Source: Maritimibacter sp.
GTDB taxonomy: Bacteria > Pseudomonadota > Alphaproteobacteria > Rhodobacterales > Rhodobacteraceae
DNA: 64,000 bases
Reading direction: 5' to 3'
NCBI GenBank assembly: GCA_011389895.1
Contig: JAABTN010000003.1
Location: forward strand, 1-64,000
A model generated the notes under the pieces. The model was given only the letters and a program-made list of their open reading frames with translations. It was not told the origin of the DNA and ran no database searches. Shown here one piece after another: positions 46,914 through 59,215 of the stretch. The translations under genes were made by a program, and so were the position numbers. The stretch's first letter is position 1, and each line of letters opens with the position of its first letter.

Positions 46914-47801
46914 CTATTCGAACAGGGTGGTGTCGGTCAGAACACCCGGGTCGATCCCTTCGAGATCGGCACGCTCGACCGCCGCGTCTTCCATCATGGC
47001 TGCAACGGCCTGTTCCACCGCGTTCGATTGGATCTCACCGGCCAATTCATCGCGCACTTCGTCCAGCGTGGGCGCGCCTTTTTCACGGGTCTCGTTCAGC
47101 CGCACCACGTGCCAGCCAAACTGCGTCTGCACCGGCCCGGTGACGTCGCCTGCGGCCATGTCGGACACCGCGACCTCGAACGGTTCGACCATCATGCCGG
47201 ACGAGAACCAGCCAAGCTCACCGCCGGAGGGACCGGATGGCCCCGTGGAAAACTCTTGCGCCAGTGCGGCGAAATCGGCGTCTTCGGCACGCGCCTGTTC
47301 CAAAAGATCGGCCGCCTCGGCCTCGGTCTCCACGAGGATGTGCGACGCGTTCCATTCGGTGGTCGGTTCCGCGCCCTCGTACTTGGCGTCATAGGCGGCC
47401 TGAAGCGCGTCTTCGTCCACGGCATCCGAGACGACCTCGGAAATCTTCTCGGCGGCGACCATCGACCGGCGTTCGTTATCAAGCTGAATCTCGATCTGCG
47501 GGCTGATCTGGTCGATCGCCTGGCTTAGAACGGTTTGCTGGACGAGCTGATCGACAAGGCCGGGAAACAGGATCTCGTTCGGCATCTGTTGATATTGGTC
47601 CGGCAGCATGGCGCGGGCGGCGACCACGTGGCCGATGGTGATTTCCTCGCCGTTGACCGTGGCAACGACCGTCTCGGCGGTGACCGGGGTCGTGGTGTCT
47701 TCGGATGTGGTTTCTTCCTCCTGCGCCCAGCCGGGCAGAGCCAGCGTCACGGACAAAAGGGTCGCTTTGAACAGCGAGGCGCGGGTGGGTGTATAGGTCA
47801 T
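46914..47801 (-). CDS. periplasmic parvulin-type peptidyl-prolyl isomerase
   Basis: The 295-residue protein has an N-terminal signal sequence (LFKATLLSVTLALPGWAQ), a SurA-like N-terminal chaperone region (TAETVVATVNGEEITIGHV) and a parvulin domain near residue 165-250 (ASHILVETEAEAADLLEQAR, then SGGELGWFSSGMMVEPFE, quoted in part). It assists folding of exported or outer-membrane proteins. Start ATG 47801 is preceded by AGGACG; the track's extension is the divergent secA leader. It is the first gene of the string to argJ and mutT, divergent from secA. Confidence 0.9.
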   Translation of the reverse strand: MTYTPTRASLFKATLLSVTLALPGWAQEEETTSEDTTTPVTAETVVATVNGEEITIGHVVAARAMLPDQYQQMPNEILFPGLVDQLVQQTVLSQAIDQISPQIEIQLDNERRSMVAAEKISEVVSDAVDEDALQAAYDAKYEGAEPTTEWNASHILVETEAEAADLLEQARAEDADFAALAQEFSTGPSGPSGGELGWFSSGMMVEPFEVAVSDMAAGDVTGPVQTQFGWHVVRLNETREKGAPTLDEVRDELAGEIQSNAVEQAVAAMMEDAAVERADLEGIDPGVLTDTTLFE

Positions 47802-48000
47802 GAAACGTCCTTTGATCGTGCCGGATGTCCCGGCGTCGTTGACTATCTGGGCCCCGGACCTTACATCGCAAGAGTCCTTGAACGGGGCCAACTCGCGCCC
47901 TTGATATGGGGCCTTGGACGGTCGGGCAACCACCCTTCACCGGATCACGAGAACGTCAAAGCGCAAAGTCGCGCATCGAGCGGAAGGCAGCGGAGAATTT

Positions 48001-50700
48001 ATGCTGGGTCTAGGAACACTCGCCAAGAAGGCATTTGGCACCCCGAATGACCGTAAAGTGAAAGCGACGCGCGCGATCATTGAGAAAATCAACGCATTGG
48101 AGCCGGAGTTTGAAAAGCTCACCGATGACGGGCTGATCGAGAAGACGACCGCTTTCAAGGTGCGGATCGAGGCGGGCGAAAAGCTGGACGATCTGCTTCC
48201 CGAAGCCTTCGCCAACTGTCGCGAAGCGGCGCGCCGGGCCTTGGGTCTACGTGCCTTCGATGTGCAGCTTATCGGCGGGATTTTCCTACACCAAGGCAAC
48301 ATTGCCGAGATGAAGACGGGCGAGGGCAAGACGCTTGTCGCCACCTTCCCCGCCTATCTCAATGCGCTGACCGGCAAGGGCGTTCATGTCGTGACCGTGA
48401 ACGATTACCTAGCCAAGCGTGACGCGGAATGGATGGGCAAGGTTTACGGGGCATTGGGCCTGACCACCGGCGTGGTGTATCCGCAGCAACCCGACGCCGA
48501 GAAAAAGGGCGCCTACGCCGCCGACATCACCTATGCCACCAACAACGAGCTGGGGTTCGATTACCTGCGCGACAACATGAAAGCCTCGATCGAGGACATG
48601 AACCAGCGCGATCATTTCTTTGGCATCGTGGACGAAGTCGATTCGATCCTGATCGACGAAGCGCGCACGCCCTTGATCATCTCGGGCCCGTCCGAGGACA
48701 AATCCGACCTCTACGTGTCGATCAACACGGTGATCCCGGACATTCAGGAAGATCACTATACCCTCGATGAAAAGGCGCGCTCGGCCACCTTTACCGACGA
48801 GGGCAACGATTTCCTTGAAGAGCGGCTGCATCGCGAAGGGCTCCTGCCCGAGGACCAGACGCTTTATGACCCGGAATCGACCACGGTCGTGCACCACGTC
48901 AACAACGCCTTGCGCGCGCACAAGCTGTTCCAGAAGGACAAGGATTACATCGTGCGCGGTGGCGAGGTCGTGCTGATCGACGAATTCACTGGTCGCATGA
49001 TGTCCGGACGCCGTCTTGCCGATGGTCTGCACCAGGCAATCGAAGCGAAAGAGGGCGTGGATATCCAGCCCGAGAACGTGACCATGGCCTCGGTCACCTT
49101 CCAGAACTATTTCCGGCTTTACGACAAGCTCGCGGGGATGACCGGCACCGCGCTGACCGAACAAGAGGAATTCATGGACATCTACGGCCTTGGCGTGGTC
49201 GAGGTGCCGACGAACATGCCGATTGCGCGCGTCGATGAACATGACGCGGTCTACCGCACCGTGGGCGACAAATACGCGGCGATCGTCGACGAGATCAAGA
49301 AATCCCATGAAAAGGGCCAGCCGGTTCTGGTTGGCACGACCTCGATCGAGAAATCCGAGGAATTGAGCCAGCTTTTGACCAAGGCCGAGGTGCACCACAA
49401 CGTGCTGAACGCCCGCCAGCATGAGCAAGAGGCGCATATCATTGCCGAAGCGGGCCGGATCGGCGCCGTGACCATCGCCACCAACATGGCCGGGCGCGGC
49501 ACCGACATTCAGCTTGGCGGAAACGTCGAGATGAAGGTGCTTGACGCGCTTGCCGCCGACCCCGAGGCCGACCCCGAGGCGCTGCGGGCCACGGCAGAGG
49601 CCGAGGTCGCGGATGAAAAGGCCAAGGTGATCGCGGCAGGCGGTCTTTTCGTGCTCGCCACCGAACGGCATGAAAGCCGCCGGATCGACAACCAGCTTCG
49701 CGGTCGGTCGGGGCGTCAGGGTGACCCGGGCCGCTCGGCCTTCTACCTGTCGCTTGAAGATGACCTGATGCGGATCTTCGGGTCCGAGCGGCTTGACAAG
49801 GTTCTGTCGGGGCTGGGCATGAAAGAGGGCGAGGCGATCATTCACCCTTGGGTGAACAAGTCGCTTGAGCGCGCGCAGGCAAAAGTCGAGGGCCGCAACT
49901 TCGACATCCGCAAACAGCTTTTGAAATTCGATGACGTGATGAACGACCAGCGGAAAGTGATCTTTTCCCAGCGTCGCGAGATCATGGAGAACGCCGACCT
50001 GTCCGACGTGACCCAAGACATGCGTCACCAGGTTATCGACGATCTTGTCGACGAATTCATGCCGCCCAAAAGCTATGCAGACCAATGGAACACCGAGGGG
50101 CTTTATGCCGCTGTTCTTGAAAAGTTGAACCTCGACCTGCCGGTGATGGAATGGGCTGATGAGGAAGGCGCCGACGACGATACGATTCGCGAAAAGCTTT
50201 GCGACGCGACGGATGCGCAGATGGCCGAAAAGGCCGAGGCCTTTGGCCCCGAATCCATGCGCAACATCGAGAAGCAGATCTTGTTGCAGACCATCGACGC
50301 GAAGTGGCGTGAACACCTCCTGACACTAGAACACCTGCGGTCTGTCGTGGGCTTTCGCGGCTATGCGCAGCGTGATCCTCTTAATGAATACAAGACCGAG
50401 GCTTTCCAGTTATTCGAAGGCATGCTCGAAGGTCTGCGTTCTGAGGTCAGCCAGAAGCTTGGACAGGTGCGCCCGATGACCGAGGAAGAGCAAAAAGCAA
50501 TGATGGAGCAGATGGCGCAGCAACAGGCCGCGCTGGCAAAGGCCGCGGATCAGGCCGAGACATCGGGACCGGCGGAACCGGGCAGCGCGCGCGAAGGCTT
50601 TGACGAATCCGACCCCTCGACATGGGGCAACCCGGGCCGAAACGCGCCCTGCCCCTGTGGGTCTGGCAAGAAGTTCAAGCATTGCCATGGCGCGCTCTGA
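48001..50700 (+). CDS. secA: preprotein translocase ATPase SecA
   Basis: SecA drives protein export through SecYEG. The 899-residue protein has the Q-motif and Walker [16 protein letters not shown] near residue 103, [20 protein letters not shown] (quoted in part) near 210, [11 protein letters not shown] near 500 and the C-terminal zinc-binding [14 protein letters not shown], the SecB and ribosome-binding tail. ATG 48001 ([13 protein letters not shown]) follows AGCGGAG; the longer track ORF is not needed. SecB is in the same window. Confidence 0.96.
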   Translation: MLGLGTLAKKAFGTPNDRKVKATRAIIEKINALEPEFEKLTDDGLIEKTTAFKVRIEAGEKLDDLLPEAFANCREAARRALGLRAFDVQLIGGIFLHQGNIAEMKTGEGKTLVATFPAYLNALTGKGVHVVTVNDYLAKRDAEWMGKVYGALGLTTGVVYPQQPDAEKKGAYAADITYATNNELGFDYLRDNMKASIEDMNQRDHFFGIVDEVDSILIDEARTPLIISGPSEDKSDLYVSINTVIPDIQEDHYTLDEKARSATFTDEGNDFLEERLHREGLLPEDQTLYDPESTTVVHHVNNALRAHKLFQKDKDYIVRGGEVVLIDEFTGRMMSGRRLADGLHQAIEAKEGVDIQPENVTMASVTFQNYFRLYDKLAGMTGTALTEQEEFMDIYGLGVVEVPTNMPIARVDEHDAVYRTVGDKYAAIVDEIKKSHEKGQPVLVGTTSIEKSEELSQLLTKAEVHHNVLNARQHEQEAHIIAEAGRIGAVTIATNMAGRGTDIQLGGNVEMKVLDALAADPEADPEALRATAEAEVADEKAKVIAAGGLFVLATERHESRRIDNQLRGRSGRQGDPGRSAFYLSLEDDLMRIFGSERLDKVLSGLGMKEGEAIIHPWVNKSLERAQAKVEGRNFDIRKQLLKFDDVMNDQRKVIFSQRREIMENADLSDVTQDMRHQVIDDLVDEFMPPKSYADQWNTEGLYAAVLEKLNLDLPVMEWADEEGADDDTIREKLCDATDAQMAEKAEAFGPESMRNIEKQILLQTIDAKWREHLLTLEHLRSVVGFRGYAQRDPLNEYKTEAFQLFEGMLEGLRSEVSQKLGQVRPMTEEEQKAMMEQMAQQQAALAKAADQAETSGPAEPGSAREGFDESDPSTWGNPGRNAPCPCGSGKKFKHCHGAL

Positions 50701-50870
50701 CCGCGCCTGAAATCGGCAAAATTCTGGCACATAGCGGCTAGACCATTGAAAAACGGTGCGATTTTCGGGTGCAAATCCGGAAACGCATCGTTTTTTGGTC
50801 ACCTTTTATTCATTCTGTCACCCTATTGATCGGTCAAATTTCCCTTGAACCGTGGGAAAGGACCGTCGGC

Positions 50871-52205
50871 ATGCTTGAGAAAATTCAAGAGATCTCGACC
50901 AAGTTGGACAAGAAACGTGTCTACACCGCCGTTGGCGCGTTGGTGGTGGCCTTGGCGACCGGCCATGTGATGCAGCGCAACGTCGGGGATCAGACCGTGC
51001 GCGTTGATATGCCGTCGCAGCAGCAGGTCAGCACCGCCTCTGTCATGGGCACGCCCCCGGCCTCTTCCACCGCGCCCCAACCTGTGCAGGCATCAGACAG
51101 CGTGCAAAGCGACGCGCAACAACAGGCCGCGCTTGAGGCGGATACCCCAAACATGGATGGGGCCGAGGCTCCTGGCGAAGAGGTGACGCGCGCTGATGTA
51201 TCCGCCAGTATCGTGGGTGACGGTGCAGAGGCCGTGCCAGCCGACGACAGGGTTGCCGAGACCGCCGAGACCGAACAGCCGGAGCGTGATCTTCAAATCG
51301 CGGGGCTGCCGGAGGATATCAAGCTTGATATTCCCGTGTCTGCCAGCGCCCCCGAAACGCCGGAGACCACGTCCGAGGCGATGGATTTGGGGCAAACAGA
51401 GCTTCCTGCTGACCTGCCGGTTGAGCTGGCCAACGTGACCCGCGCGGTCACCAACCCGGAGTTTGCGCCGCAGACCGACATGATCGACATTGCGCCCGCC
51501 GCCGGGGCCCCGACGCCGCGCGACGACGCGGTCACCGTGACCGGCTGTGGGCCGAACGTGCGCGCCACGGCCCGGGCCGGGGCGATGGTCGATCTGACGG
51601 TTTTGTCGTCCTGCAACCCCGGTGCGGAGGTCGATATTGACCACGTGGGCCTACGCTTCACCGAGAAACTCAATGAAGACGGAGTGCTTGATCTTTCGGT
51701 TCCGGCCATGACTTCCGAGGCCCGGATCGAGGTTTCCGTGGCCGGGCAGACCCTGTCGGCGGACGTCACCGTGCCCGATATGGCCGAATATGACCGCGTT
51801 GCGCTCGTCTGGCACGGCGGCACCGGGCTTCAGCTTCATGCGCTGGAAGGCGGTGCGTTCTATGGCGATGCTGGTCACCGTTGGGCGGAATCGCCCGCGA
51901 TGCCGGATCATGCGATCAAGGGCGAAGGCGGTTTCGTGACCGTCCTTGGCTCCACATCCGGCGGGTTTGCCGCGGATGTCTATACCTACCCGGTCTCAAT
52001 GCCGACCGCCCCCGCGATCTCGATCGAGGCGCAAGTTCTGGAAACCACCTGCGAAGACGCGATCATGGGCGAATACCTTCGCTCATCCGTCGATACGGAC
52101 CCGGTGATCACCGAGGTCGGGATGGTGGTGCCGGAATGTGGCGCGGTCGGTGAATATCTTGTGTTGAAAAACCTGCCCGAAGACCTGACAATCGCGCGGA
52201 ATTGA
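50871..52205 (+). CDS. conserved hypothetical membrane-anchored envelope protein
   Basis: The 444-residue protein has an N-terminal charged helix, one transmembrane segment (VYTAVGALVVALATGHVM, residues 17-34), an acidic Pro/Ala/Glu-rich linker of about 200 residues (many EETAETEQPER-type runs) and a beta-rich C-terminal domain containing CGPNVRATARAGAMVDL and a four-Cys pattern. The exported part is probably periplasmic. I recognise no catalytic domain. ATG 50871 follows GGAAAGGA; the track's start at 50769 is upstream of the promoter. It is followed by the PstS-OmpA gene at 33 nt. Confidence 0.7.
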   Translation: MLEKIQEISTKLDKKRVYTAVGALVVALATGHVMQRNVGDQTVRVDMPSQQQVSTASVMGTPPASSTAPQPVQASDSVQSDAQQQAALEADTPNMDGAEAPGEEVTRADVSASIVGDGAEAVPADDRVAETAETEQPERDLQIAGLPEDIKLDIPVSASAPETPETTSEAMDLGQTELPADLPVELANVTRAVTNPEFAPQTDMIDIAPAAGAPTPRDDAVTVTGCGPNVRATARAGAMVDLTVLSSCNPGAEVDIDHVGLRFTEKLNEDGVLDLSVPAMTSEARIEVSVAGQTLSADVTVPDMAEYDRVALVWHGGTGLQLHALEGGAFYGDAGHRWAESPAMPDHAIKGEGGFVTVLGSTSGGFAADVYTYPVSMPTAPAISIEAQVLETTCEDAIMGEYLRSSVDTDPVITEVGMVVPECGAVGEYLVLKNLPEDLTIARN

Positions 52206-52238
52206 TCGCGCAGAAAATCGGGTCCGGGGGCAACATAC

Positions 52239-53798
52239 ATGACATGGCTTCGTGCGGCGGGACTGGCCGCATGTCTGGCGCTTTTTCCGGCCCTTCCAAC
52301 GTTCGCCGAGGATGTCACGCTGACCTCGCGGGACGGCGCGATCGAGATTTCCGGGACACTTCTTGGGTTCGATGGCGAATTTTATCGCGTCGATACGGAA
52401 TACGGCGTGCTCACGGTCGATGGATCGGGGGTGGACTGTGATGGGCCGGGGTGCCCGAACCTCACCGGATTTGTCGCCGATATGTCGATTTCGGCGGCAC
52501 AGGCGGTGGCGGAGCCGCTCTTTCCCGCGCTTATCGAAAGCTTTGCCCGTATCGAAGGCTATGCCGCCACGCGCGAAGAATGGCCCGGCAGGGGCTTTGT
52601 CTACACTCTGTATGACGGGGATGATGCCCGCCCGGTCGCGCGGTTCCGCGTCCGGCTCACCACCTCGCAAGAGGCGTTTGCCGATCTGATCGCCGAGGTT
52701 GCCGATTTCGTCGTATCGCTGCGCGAACCCACCCGGGATGAGCGTTTGATGGCGCGCGACGCGGCATTGGGCGATCTTGACGCGGTGCGGCAATCGCGGG
52801 TTCTGGCGCTGGATGCGCTTGTCCCGGTGGTCAACCCTGGCAACCCCGTGCGCCATCTCGGGATCGAAACGTTGGCCGATCTTTATGCCGGGGACATCAC
52901 GCGCTGGGCGGATGTCGGCGGCGAAGATGCCCCGATCACGCTTTACCTGCGCGACCCTGCCGCGGGTTTCGGCATGGTTTTCAACGATATGGTGGTGACG
53001 CCGTATGACAAGCAGTTGGCGGACAGCGTTCTGACGAAAGCCGCGAACGCTGGCGTGACGCGGGCGGTGGAAGACGATCCATTTGGCCTGGGAATAACAA
53101 GCTTTTCACAAACCGGGCTTACCGAAACCGTCACCTTGACCGGGGCGTGCACCTTTGAAGTCGCCCCGGGCCGAACCGCGATCAAGGCGGGGGATTATCC
53201 GCTGGCCGCCCCGGTCTTTCTTTATCGTCCGGCGATCCGTCTGCCGCAGGCGGGGCGCGATTTTCTCAGGTTCCTGCGCACCGGCGCGGCAGAGCGGGTG
53301 ATCCAGCGCGTCGGGCTTGTGGATCAGGGGATCGACGAAATATCGGTTGCGGATCAGGGCGCGCGGCTGGCCAATGCCATCGCGCAGGCGGGTGACGAGA
53401 TCCCGCTCGAAGAATTGCAGCGCATGGTCGCGCTGATGACAGGCACCCGTCGTTTGACCCTGACCTATCGGTTCTCGGGCGGATCGACCGCGCTCGACGC
53501 ACCGTCGCGCTCGAACGTTGGGCTGCTTGCCGAGGCGCTGGAGGCTGGCGCGTTCGATGGGCGCAGCCTGGTGTTCGTCGGCTTCTCGGATGGCGAGGGC
53601 GCGGCGGCATTGAACAAACGCCTTGCCGCGCGCCGGGCCGAGACGGTGCGCCGGGCAGTTGTCGAGGCGGCGGAAACCTTTGACCCCGAGCGGGTCACGA
53701 TCACCACCGATGCCTTTGGCGAAGCGCTTCCCATGGCCTGCGATGACAGCGAATGGGGCCGCCGGATCAATCGACGTGTCGAAGTTTGGGTTGAATAG
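52239..53798 (+). CDS. PstS-like phosphate-binding domain fused to OmpA domain
   Basis: The 519-residue protein has a signal peptide (LAACLALFPALPTFA), a short beta domain, then a PstS-like periplasmic binding domain with VPVVNPGNPVRHLGIETLADLYAGDITRWADVGG (quoted in part) near residue 195, and a C-terminal OmpA-like peptidoglycan-binding domain (FVGFSDGEGAAALNKRLAARRAETVRRAV, quoted in part). It is likely periplasmic and tethered to peptidoglycan. No pst transport genes are present. It forms a tandem pair with the preceding hypothetical gene. Confidence 0.75.
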   Translation: MTWLRAAGLAACLALFPALPTFAEDVTLTSRDGAIEISGTLLGFDGEFYRVDTEYGVLTVDGSGVDCDGPGCPNLTGFVADMSISAAQAVAEPLFPALIESFARIEGYAATREEWPGRGFVYTLYDGDDARPVARFRVRLTTSQEAFADLIAEVADFVVSLREPTRDERLMARDAALGDLDAVRQSRVLALDALVPVVNPGNPVRHLGIETLADLYAGDITRWADVGGEDAPITLYLRDPAAGFGMVFNDMVVTPYDKQLADSVLTKAANAGVTRAVEDDPFGLGITSFSQTGLTETVTLTGACTFEVAPGRTAIKAGDYPLAAPVFLYRPAIRLPQAGRDFLRFLRTGAAERVIQRVGLVDQGIDEISVADQGARLANAIAQAGDEIPLEELQRMVALMTGTRRLTLTYRFSGGSTALDAPSRSNVGLLAEALEAGAFDGRSLVFVGFSDGEGAAALNKRLAARRAETVRRAVVEAAETFDPERVTITTDAFGEALPMACDDSEWGRRINRRVEVWVE

Positions 53799-53801
53799 GC
53801 C

Positions 53802-54575
53802 CTATTTCAGGTATCCGTCCGACCGAAAGCTGACTTCGCGGGACCGCCCGATAATGATGTGATCATGGAGCCTTATGTCGAGCGCGGCGGCGGCATCGGC
53901 TACCTTGCGCGTCATGGCGATATCGTCTTGCGACGGGGTGGGATCGCCCGAGGGGTGGTTGTGCACGAGGATCAGGGCCGAGGCGCCCACTTCGAGTGCC
54001 CGTTTCACGACCTCGCGCGGATAGACGGGCACATGGCCAACGGTGCCTTCCGCCAGGGCCTCATCCGCGATGAGGGTGTTTTTCCGGTCGAGGTAGAGAA
54101 CGCGAAACTGCTCGGTGTCCCGGTGGCTCATGGTCGTGTGGCAATAGTCCAAAAGTTGTTGCCAGGATGACACGATGCGCCGCCCGATGACCCGGGCGCG
54201 TGACAGGCGGTGTGCCGCCGCCTCGACAATCTTCAATTCCTGGATGACCGCTTCGCCGACCCCATGCATCTCCTTGAGCCGGGCGGGGGAGGCGGAGAGA
54301 ACCCCGTTGAAATCCCCGAAGCGGTCCAGAAGCCGCCGCGCCAAGGGTTTCACATCCTGGCGGGGAATGGCGCGAAAGAGGACGAGTTCGAGCATCTCGT
54401 AATCGGCAAGCGCGGCGGGTCCAGCGGACACGAACCGCTGCCGAAGCCGCGCGCGGTGATCCTTGATATAGGATGGTAGCCGCGCCTTGCTGCCAGAGAC
54501 GGGCACCGGGGCGGCTTCGTCACAGGAAAACAGGGGCATGGCGGCTTCGGACATCTGGGGGGCGTGTTGGGTCAT
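53802..54575 (-). CDS. radC: RadC family JAB-domain protein
   Basis: The 257-residue protein has a helix-hairpin-helix region (LLDRFGDFNGVLSASPARLKEMHGVGEAV, quoted in part) and a JAB metalloprotease-like domain with the zinc motif LVHNHPSGDPTPSQDD near residue 207. Original repair roles for RadC have been questioned; the function is unknown. Possible starts are 54575, 54554 and 54539; I kept the first. It is convergent with the PstS-OmpA gene, 3 nt apart. Confidence 0.88.
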   Translation of the reverse strand: MTQHAPQMSEAAMPLFSCDEAAPVPVSGSKARLPSYIKDHRARLRQRFVSAGPAALADYEMLELVLFRAIPRQDVKPLARRLLDRFGDFNGVLSASPARLKEMHGVGEAVIQELKIVEAAAHRLSRARVIGRRIVSSWQQLLDYCHTTMSHRDTEQFRVLYLDRKNTLIADEALAEGTVGHVPVYPREVVKRALEVGASALILVHNHPSGDPTPSQDDIAMTRKVADAAAALDIRLHDHIIIGRSREVSFRSDGYLK

Positions 54576-54641
54576 GCCACCAGAGTGCCGTGCAACGATG
54601 AATCTATGGTTAACGTGGCCCGGAAAGGGTGGGAGAAAGGC

Positions 54642-55799
54642 CTAGCCTTTCATCCCGTCCCAGAAGGTTTTGACCTTGGAGAAGAAATCGGTTCCTTCCG
54701 GGTTGTTCTCTTCCGAGAGTTTTTCGAATTCCTTCAAAAGGTCTTTTTGCTTGCCGGTGAGGTTCACCGGGGTCTCGACCGCAAGTTCGATATACATGTC
54801 ACCGTTGCTTGCCCCGCGCAGCGCCGGCATGCCTTTGCCCTTGAGCCGCATTTGTCGGCCAGATTGGCTGCCTGCCGGGATCTTCACGCGGCTGCGCCCG
54901 CCGTCGATGGTCGGCACCTCGATATCCCCGCCCAGCGCGGCCGAGATCATCGACACCGGCACCCGGCAATGCAGATGCGCGCCGTCGCGTTCGAACAGGT
55001 TGTGTTCGGCTACCTGGATGAAGATGTAGAGATCGCCCGAAGGCCCGCCGCGCAACCCGGCTTCGCCTTCACCGGCGAGCCGGATGCGGGTGCCGGTTTC
55101 GACCCCCGCCGGGATATTCACTGACAGGGCGCGCTCTTTCTCGATCCGTCCATGACCGTGGCAGGCGTTGCAGGGGTTCTTGATGATCTGGCCCATGCCG
55201 TGGCAGGTCGGGCAGGTGCGCTCAACCGTGAAGAACCCTTGTTGCGCGCGCACCTTGCCCAGCCCCGAACAGGTCGGGCAGGTCGTCGGTTCGGCCCCGG
55301 ATTCGGCCCCGGTGCCGTTGCATTCGTCGCAGGCGACCGAGGTGGGCACGTTGATCGTTTTCTGAAGCCCCTCAAAGGCCTCTTCCAACGTGACGCGCAT
55401 GTTATACCGCAGGTCCGAGCCGCGCATCGCGCGCGACCGTGCGCCGCCGCCGCGCCCGCCCATGAAGTCACCGAACAGGTCATCGAAGACGTCCGAAAAG
55501 GCGCTGGCAAAGTCGCCCTGCTGCGCGCCGTATCCGCCACCGGGGCGTCCGCCGCCGCCGCCGCCCATGCCACCTTCGAAGGCGGCATGGCCAAAGCGGT
55601 CATAGGCCGCCTTACGCTCGTCGTCCTTCAGAACGTCATAGGCCTCGTTCGCTTCCTTGAACTGGGCCTCGGCGTCCGGATTGTCCGCGTTACGGTCGGG
55701 ATGAAGCTCTTTCGCCTTTCGGCGGTATGCTTTCTTGATCTCGTCGGCCGAGGCACCCTTTTCGACGCCCAGAACCTCGTAATAATCGCGTTTCGACAT
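54642..55799 (-). CDS. dnaJ: molecular chaperone DnaJ
   Basis: DnaJ stimulates DnaK ATPase and delivers clients. The 385-residue type I protein has the J domain with HPD (KELHPDRN near residue 34), a Gly/Phe-rich linker ([16 protein letters not shown], quoted in part), four CxxCxGxG zinc repeats ([32 protein letters not shown]) near 145-215 and the C-terminal substrate domain. It follows dnaK by 72 nt on the minus strand. Confidence 0.96.
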   Translation of the reverse strand: MSKRDYYEVLGVEKGASADEIKKAYRRKAKELHPDRNADNPDAEAQFKEANEAYDVLKDDERKAAYDRFGHAAFEGGMGGGGGGRPGGGYGAQQGDFASAFSDVFDDLFGDFMGGRGGGARSRAMRGSDLRYNMRVTLEEAFEGLQKTINVPTSVACDECNGTGAESGAEPTTCPTCSGLGKVRAQQGFFTVERTCPTCHGMGQIIKNPCNACHGHGRIEKERALSVNIPAGVETGTRIRLAGEGEAGLRGGPSGDLYIFIQVAEHNLFERDGAHLHCRVPVSMISAALGGDIEVPTIDGGRSRVKIPAGSQSGRQMRLKGKGMPALRGASNGDMYIELAVETPVNLTGKQKDLLKEFEKLSEENNPEGTDFFSKVKTFWDGMKG

Positions 55800-55871
55800 C
55801 GGTCAGTCCCCCTTGGGAACACGCAACCCGACCTGCCACGAGGGACAGGCCGGGATCCGCTTTTTGCAGGT

Positions 55872-57785
<1,914 letters not shown>

Positions 57786-57889
57786 GCTCTCATTCCTCTC
57801 TTTGGCGATGATGAGGGCAAAGGCCCCGAAAGCACCTTCGCCCGATCCCAGTCACAGGCCGAAACTGATCCCGTTCCGGCGTCTCCGGG

Positions 57890-57919
57890 TATATAAGGGG
57901 GCCAAAAGACCGCTGCAAG
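57890..57919 (-). promoter_or_regulatory. RpoH-type heat-shock promoter of dnaKJ
   Basis: On the minus strand CTTG is followed after 18 nt by CTTATATA, close to the alphaproteobacterial sigma-32 consensus CTTG-N17/18-CYTATNT. Transcription would start near 57882, giving a leader of about 100 nt to the dnaK ATG. Confidence 0.6.
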
Positions 57920-57973
57920 GCGGGGAAAACCGTGTTTTGGATGAAAAAAGCGACTCGTTTTCAGGGTTTTGTA

Positions 57974-58600
57974 ATGGATCGGCATGAAAGAGCGGGATCG
58001 CCCCTCGATCTGAACGGGGCGCAGGTCTACCCGGAGTATCTCGACCCGGCGGCGCAGGCGGCGCTGGTGGCGGCGTTACGCGACGTGGTGGCGCAGGCCC
58101 CGCTGTTCTCGCCCGAGACGCGGCGGGGCAAGAAGATGTCGGTCGCGATGACCTCGGCAGGGCGCTATGGATGGTATTCCGACCGCTCGCGCGGCTATCG
58201 GTATGAGCGCCAGCATCCCGAGGGCGGTGCATGGCCGCCGATCCCGGATCAGGTGCTTGGGATCTGGCGCGCGGTTGCGCCCGGCGCGCGCGATCCGGAT
58301 TGCTGCTTGGTCAATGTCTACCGCGAAGGCGCGAAGATGGGGTTGCATCAAGACCGTGACGAGGCGGATTTCACGCAGCCGGTGGTGTCGGTGTCGCTTG
58401 GGGACGAGGCGTTGTTTCGCATTGGCGGGACCGAACGGGGCGGGCGCACGCAATCCGCGTGGCTCAGGTCGGGCGATGTTCTGGTCATGGGGGGTGACGC
58501 GCGATTGGCCTATCACGGGGTGGACCGGATCAAGTTCGGGACATCGACGCTTCTAAAGGGGGGCGGGCGTATCAACCTGACCCTGCGGGTGGTGGATTAA
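57974..58600 (+). CDS. alkB: AlkB-type alpha-ketoglutarate-dependent DNA dioxygenase
   Basis: AlkB removes alkyl groups from DNA bases oxidatively. The 208-residue protein has the Fe ligands in LHQDRDEADF (HxD) near residue 126 and His in AYHGVDRI near 183, and the 2-oxoglutarate contact RINLTLRVV near 198. A Cys-Cys pair (DCCLVNVYREG) precedes the site. The ATG at 57974 gives MDRHERAGSPLDLNG; earlier in-frame starts would run into the dnaK promoter. It is divergent from dnaK. Confidence 0.9.
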   Translation: MDRHERAGSPLDLNGAQVYPEYLDPAAQAALVAALRDVVAQAPLFSPETRRGKKMSVAMTSAGRYGWYSDRSRGYRYERQHPEGGAWPPIPDQVLGIWRAVAPGARDPDCCLVNVYREGAKMGLHQDRDEADFTQPVVSVSLGDEALFRIGGTERGGRTQSAWLRSGDVLVMGGDARLAYHGVDRIKFGTSTLLKGGGRINLTLRVVD

Positions 58601-58609
58601 AGCGGTGCT

Positions 58610-59215
58610 TCAATCCTGAAGCGTGCAGCACCCCGACAGCGGGAAGCTTCCGCCATTGCCAGTGCGAAAGAAATCCACGCGCCGACCAAACCGCTGATCG
58701 GACATGCCGTCATTGCAGGCCTCCCGGCTGATGAACCCGGTGATGTCGCCTGCCACCAATGCGGCACGCGGCGACGAGGGAAGCTGATCCACCGGCTGGC
58801 GGTACATGGTGATCGGGTCCGCGCCCATGCCGGGGTCGGAAAACGTCACCTCGGAGGCGCGGATCTCGAGCGACCAGAAGGGTTCGGTTCCGTAACACCA
58901 CATCGGAGTGGGGAGCTTTTCGCCCGCCGCCTGCCCCGGTTGCCGCGCCAGAAACCGCATCGACACCCATCCGGCCGTCTCGCCCAAGTTGATCTGACCC
59001 CAGCTTCGGTCGGGGTTGAGTTGCACGACCTCGACCCCGGTTTGGAAAGGCTCCAGCGCACCGATCTTCTGCCCGCCCGCATCGGGGGTGGTGCGCACGT
59101 TCAGCACGTCGTTCGCCGCCACGCCGGTAACATCATAAAGCGCGGGAAGATCGGCCATCTGCGCGGCAAGCGATGTGGGCCAGATCAGCGTGAGACACAG
59201 GATAAGCCGCTTCAC
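58610..59215 (-). CDS. SH3-domain exported protein with COG3650-like domain
   Basis: The 201-residue protein has a signal peptide (LILCLTLIWPTSLAAQ), a bacterial SH3 domain (NVRTTPDAGGQKIGALEPFQTGVEVV, quoted in part, to WGQINLGETAGWVSMRFL) and a C-terminal YGTEPFWSLEIRASEVTFSDPG domain (quoted in part) typical of COG3650-like exported proteins. Cysteines CYG, EAC and SGCC may form disulfides. It starts at GTG 59215, overlapping the upstream permease stop by 4 nt; the track ORF to 60067 is a frame shadow of that permease. Confidence 0.75.
   Translation of the reverse strand: MKRLILCLTLIWPTSLAAQMADLPALYDVTGVAANDVLNVRTTPDAGGQKIGALEPFQTGVEVVQLNPDRSWGQINLGETAGWVSMRFLARQPGQAAGEKLPTPMWCYGTEPFWSLEIRASEVTFSDPGMGADPITMYRQPVDQLPSSPRAALVAGDITGFISREACNDGMSDQRFGRRVDFFRTGNGGSFPLSGCCTLQD

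Noticed and set aside
48409-50316. 635-codon minus-strand ORF opposite secA
   Set aside because: Antisense shadow of secA with no family motif.
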